Assembly (NCBI GenBank): GCA_937871705.1
Contig: CALMOO010000750.1
Location: 661 to 6,847, forward strand
Length of the DNA stretch: 6,187 bases
Direction of reading: 5' to 3'
Source of the DNA: an uncultured Hymenobacter sp.
Lineage (GTDB): Bacteria > Bacteroidota > Bacteroidia > Cytophagales > Hymenobacteraceae
The notes under the pieces are model-generated. The model made no database searches, was not told the origin of the DNA, and saw nothing but the letters and a program-made list of their open reading frames with translations. Position numbers and translations under genes: made by a program. Below, in pieces: positions 5,371 through 6,187 of this stretch; positions within the stretch are counted from its first letter, which is position 1, and each line of letters starts with the position of its first letter.

Positions 5371-6187
5371 TTAGAAGAATACACTGGCGTTTAGCTTTAA
5401 GTAAAATGGCGTGCCGGGCGTAAAATTTAACTCCGTGATGGGAGCAGTCTCGCCGCGCAACTGGCTTTGAGTGGCAAATTGGGCCTCGTTCCACTTCACG
5501 TTCAGCAGGTTTTGGACCTGCGCGCCCACCTGGTAGCGCGGCTGGGTGTAGTTGAGCACGGCATCGAGCACGAAGTAGCCCTTAGCCCGAATAGTGTTGT
5601 CTTCGATGGCCGGGCGGCTGTCGATGTAACGGTAGCGCAGGCTGGCATTCAAGCCATTAGCTTGCCGGTAAGTAATGCCGGCGATGCTCGTAAAAGTCGG
5701 TGCCAGCGGAATGTAATTCTCGTGCTCGGCTGCTTGGAGCAGGCGCCCGTGGCTAAGGTTGGCATCTGCATCCAGAAAAAAACGGGGCGTGAGCTGGTAG
5801 CGCACCGACACGTCGGCGCCGAAGCGCTGGGTGGCGCCAACGCTCTCGGTGGTGCCGTCGTCGCCCGAGTACACCAGCTCGTCCTGCAAGCGCAGGTACC
5901 AAAAAGCGGCATTCACCACCAAGTCGGGCACGGGCTTGAAGGTGCTACCCACCTCGGCGCCGGTGGCGCGGGGCAGGGCTTGCGCGGCATTGGGGCCGCG
6001 CACCACGGCCCGCGCGTCGTTGGAGTGGAAGCCCAACCCCGAGCGCGCAAACAGCTGCACGGCCGGTGAAAGCTGGTAATATAGGTTGAGCTTGGGCGAC
6101 ACGCGGGCGGCATTCTTACGGCCCGCCAGCGGCCCGAGCGCGCCGGTCGAATCCGTCAGTTGCCCCCGAAAATCAAACACGAACAGG
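5371..6187 (-). CDS. TonB-dependent outer-membrane receptor, C-terminal beta-barrel part; 5' end outside window
   Basis: The frame stays open through the right edge (LFVFDFRGQL...), so the GTG at 6180 is not the start; 271 C-terminal residues are visible. The sequence has the alternating polar/aromatic pattern of a 22-strand barrel. It includes typical segments such as VSPKLNLYYQL and LFARSGLGFHSND near the left of the fragment, RYQLTPRFFLDADANLSHGR in the middle, and LNASLRYRYIDSRPA further on. Near the end are YFVLDAVLNYT and VQNLLNVKWNEAQF, then GTPFYLKLNASVFF with the terminal Phe used for barrel assembly. The protein imports a bulky ligand through the outer membrane using TonB/ExbBD energy. 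The plug domain is outside the window, so the ligand (siderophore, metal complex, sugar or peptide) cannot be named. It is probably not a SusC type, judging by the short C-terminal barrel style, but this is uncertain. It is followed after 26 nt by the lipoprotein YkuD_2 gene. Confidence 0.9.
   Translation of the reverse strand, partial: LFVFDFRGQLTDSTGALGPLAGRKNAARVSPKLNLYYQLSPAVQLFARSGLGFHSNDARAVVRGPNAAQALPRATGAEVGSTFKPVPDLVVNAAFWYLRLQDELVYSGDDGTTESVGATQRFGADVSVRYQLTPRFFLDADANLSHGRLLQAAEHENYIPLAPTFTSIAGITYRQANGLNASLRYRYIDSRPAIEDNTIRAKGYFVLDAVLNYTQPRYQVGAQVQNLLNVKWNEAQFATQSQLRGETAPITELNFTPGTPFYLKLNASVFF

Overview
The window looks like chromosomal DNA from a high-GC member of the Bacteroidota, most likely Hymenobacter or a close relative in the Cytophagales. 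The clues are a type IX secretion (T9SS) type A sorting tail, a TonB-dependent receptor ending in Phe-Phe, a Bacteroidota-style FnIII-like domain, start-proximal TAnnTTTG boxes, and genes of roughly 60% GC separated by AT-richer spacers. The genus call is inference from sequence style, not from a search.

Layout. From the left edge to 1190 (+) is the C-terminal part of a GH31 alpha-glycosidase, including its DUF5110-type and FlgD-like Ig domains. It carries an odd low-complexity insert of about 60 residues. It converges, across a 35-nt gap, on a minus-strand gene (1226-2974) for an exported beta-lactamase-family serine hydrolase with an FnIII-like domain and a shortened T9SS tail. Positions 2975-3472 are an AT-rich spacer with no convincing gene. 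It ends in a strong rho-independent terminator (3409-3442) serving the minus-strand gene to its right.

From 3473 to the right edge, three minus-strand genes lie head to tail. In transcription order they are the C-terminal part of a TonB-dependent receptor (right edge to 5371), a lipoprotein L,D-transpeptidase-like protein of the YkuD_2 family (5344-4502), and a second, non-lipidated paralogue (4357-3473). The 26-nt and 144-nt gaps and the single strong terminator suggest they can be transcribed together, although a possible promoter lies between the receptor and the first paralogue.

Every gene encodes a cell-envelope or exported protein: polysaccharide breakdown, a serine hydrolase, outer-membrane uptake and peptidoglycan cross-link chemistry. 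I see no mobile element, CRISPR array, tRNA, rRNA or defence system, and nothing that I can honestly call a new system. The most unusual signal is at DNA level. The octamer CCTACCCC/GGGGTAGG occurs eight times, and all six genic copies read CCTACCCC on the coding strand, in all three codon phases. The tandem YkuD_2 pair and the GH31 insert are the next most interesting points.
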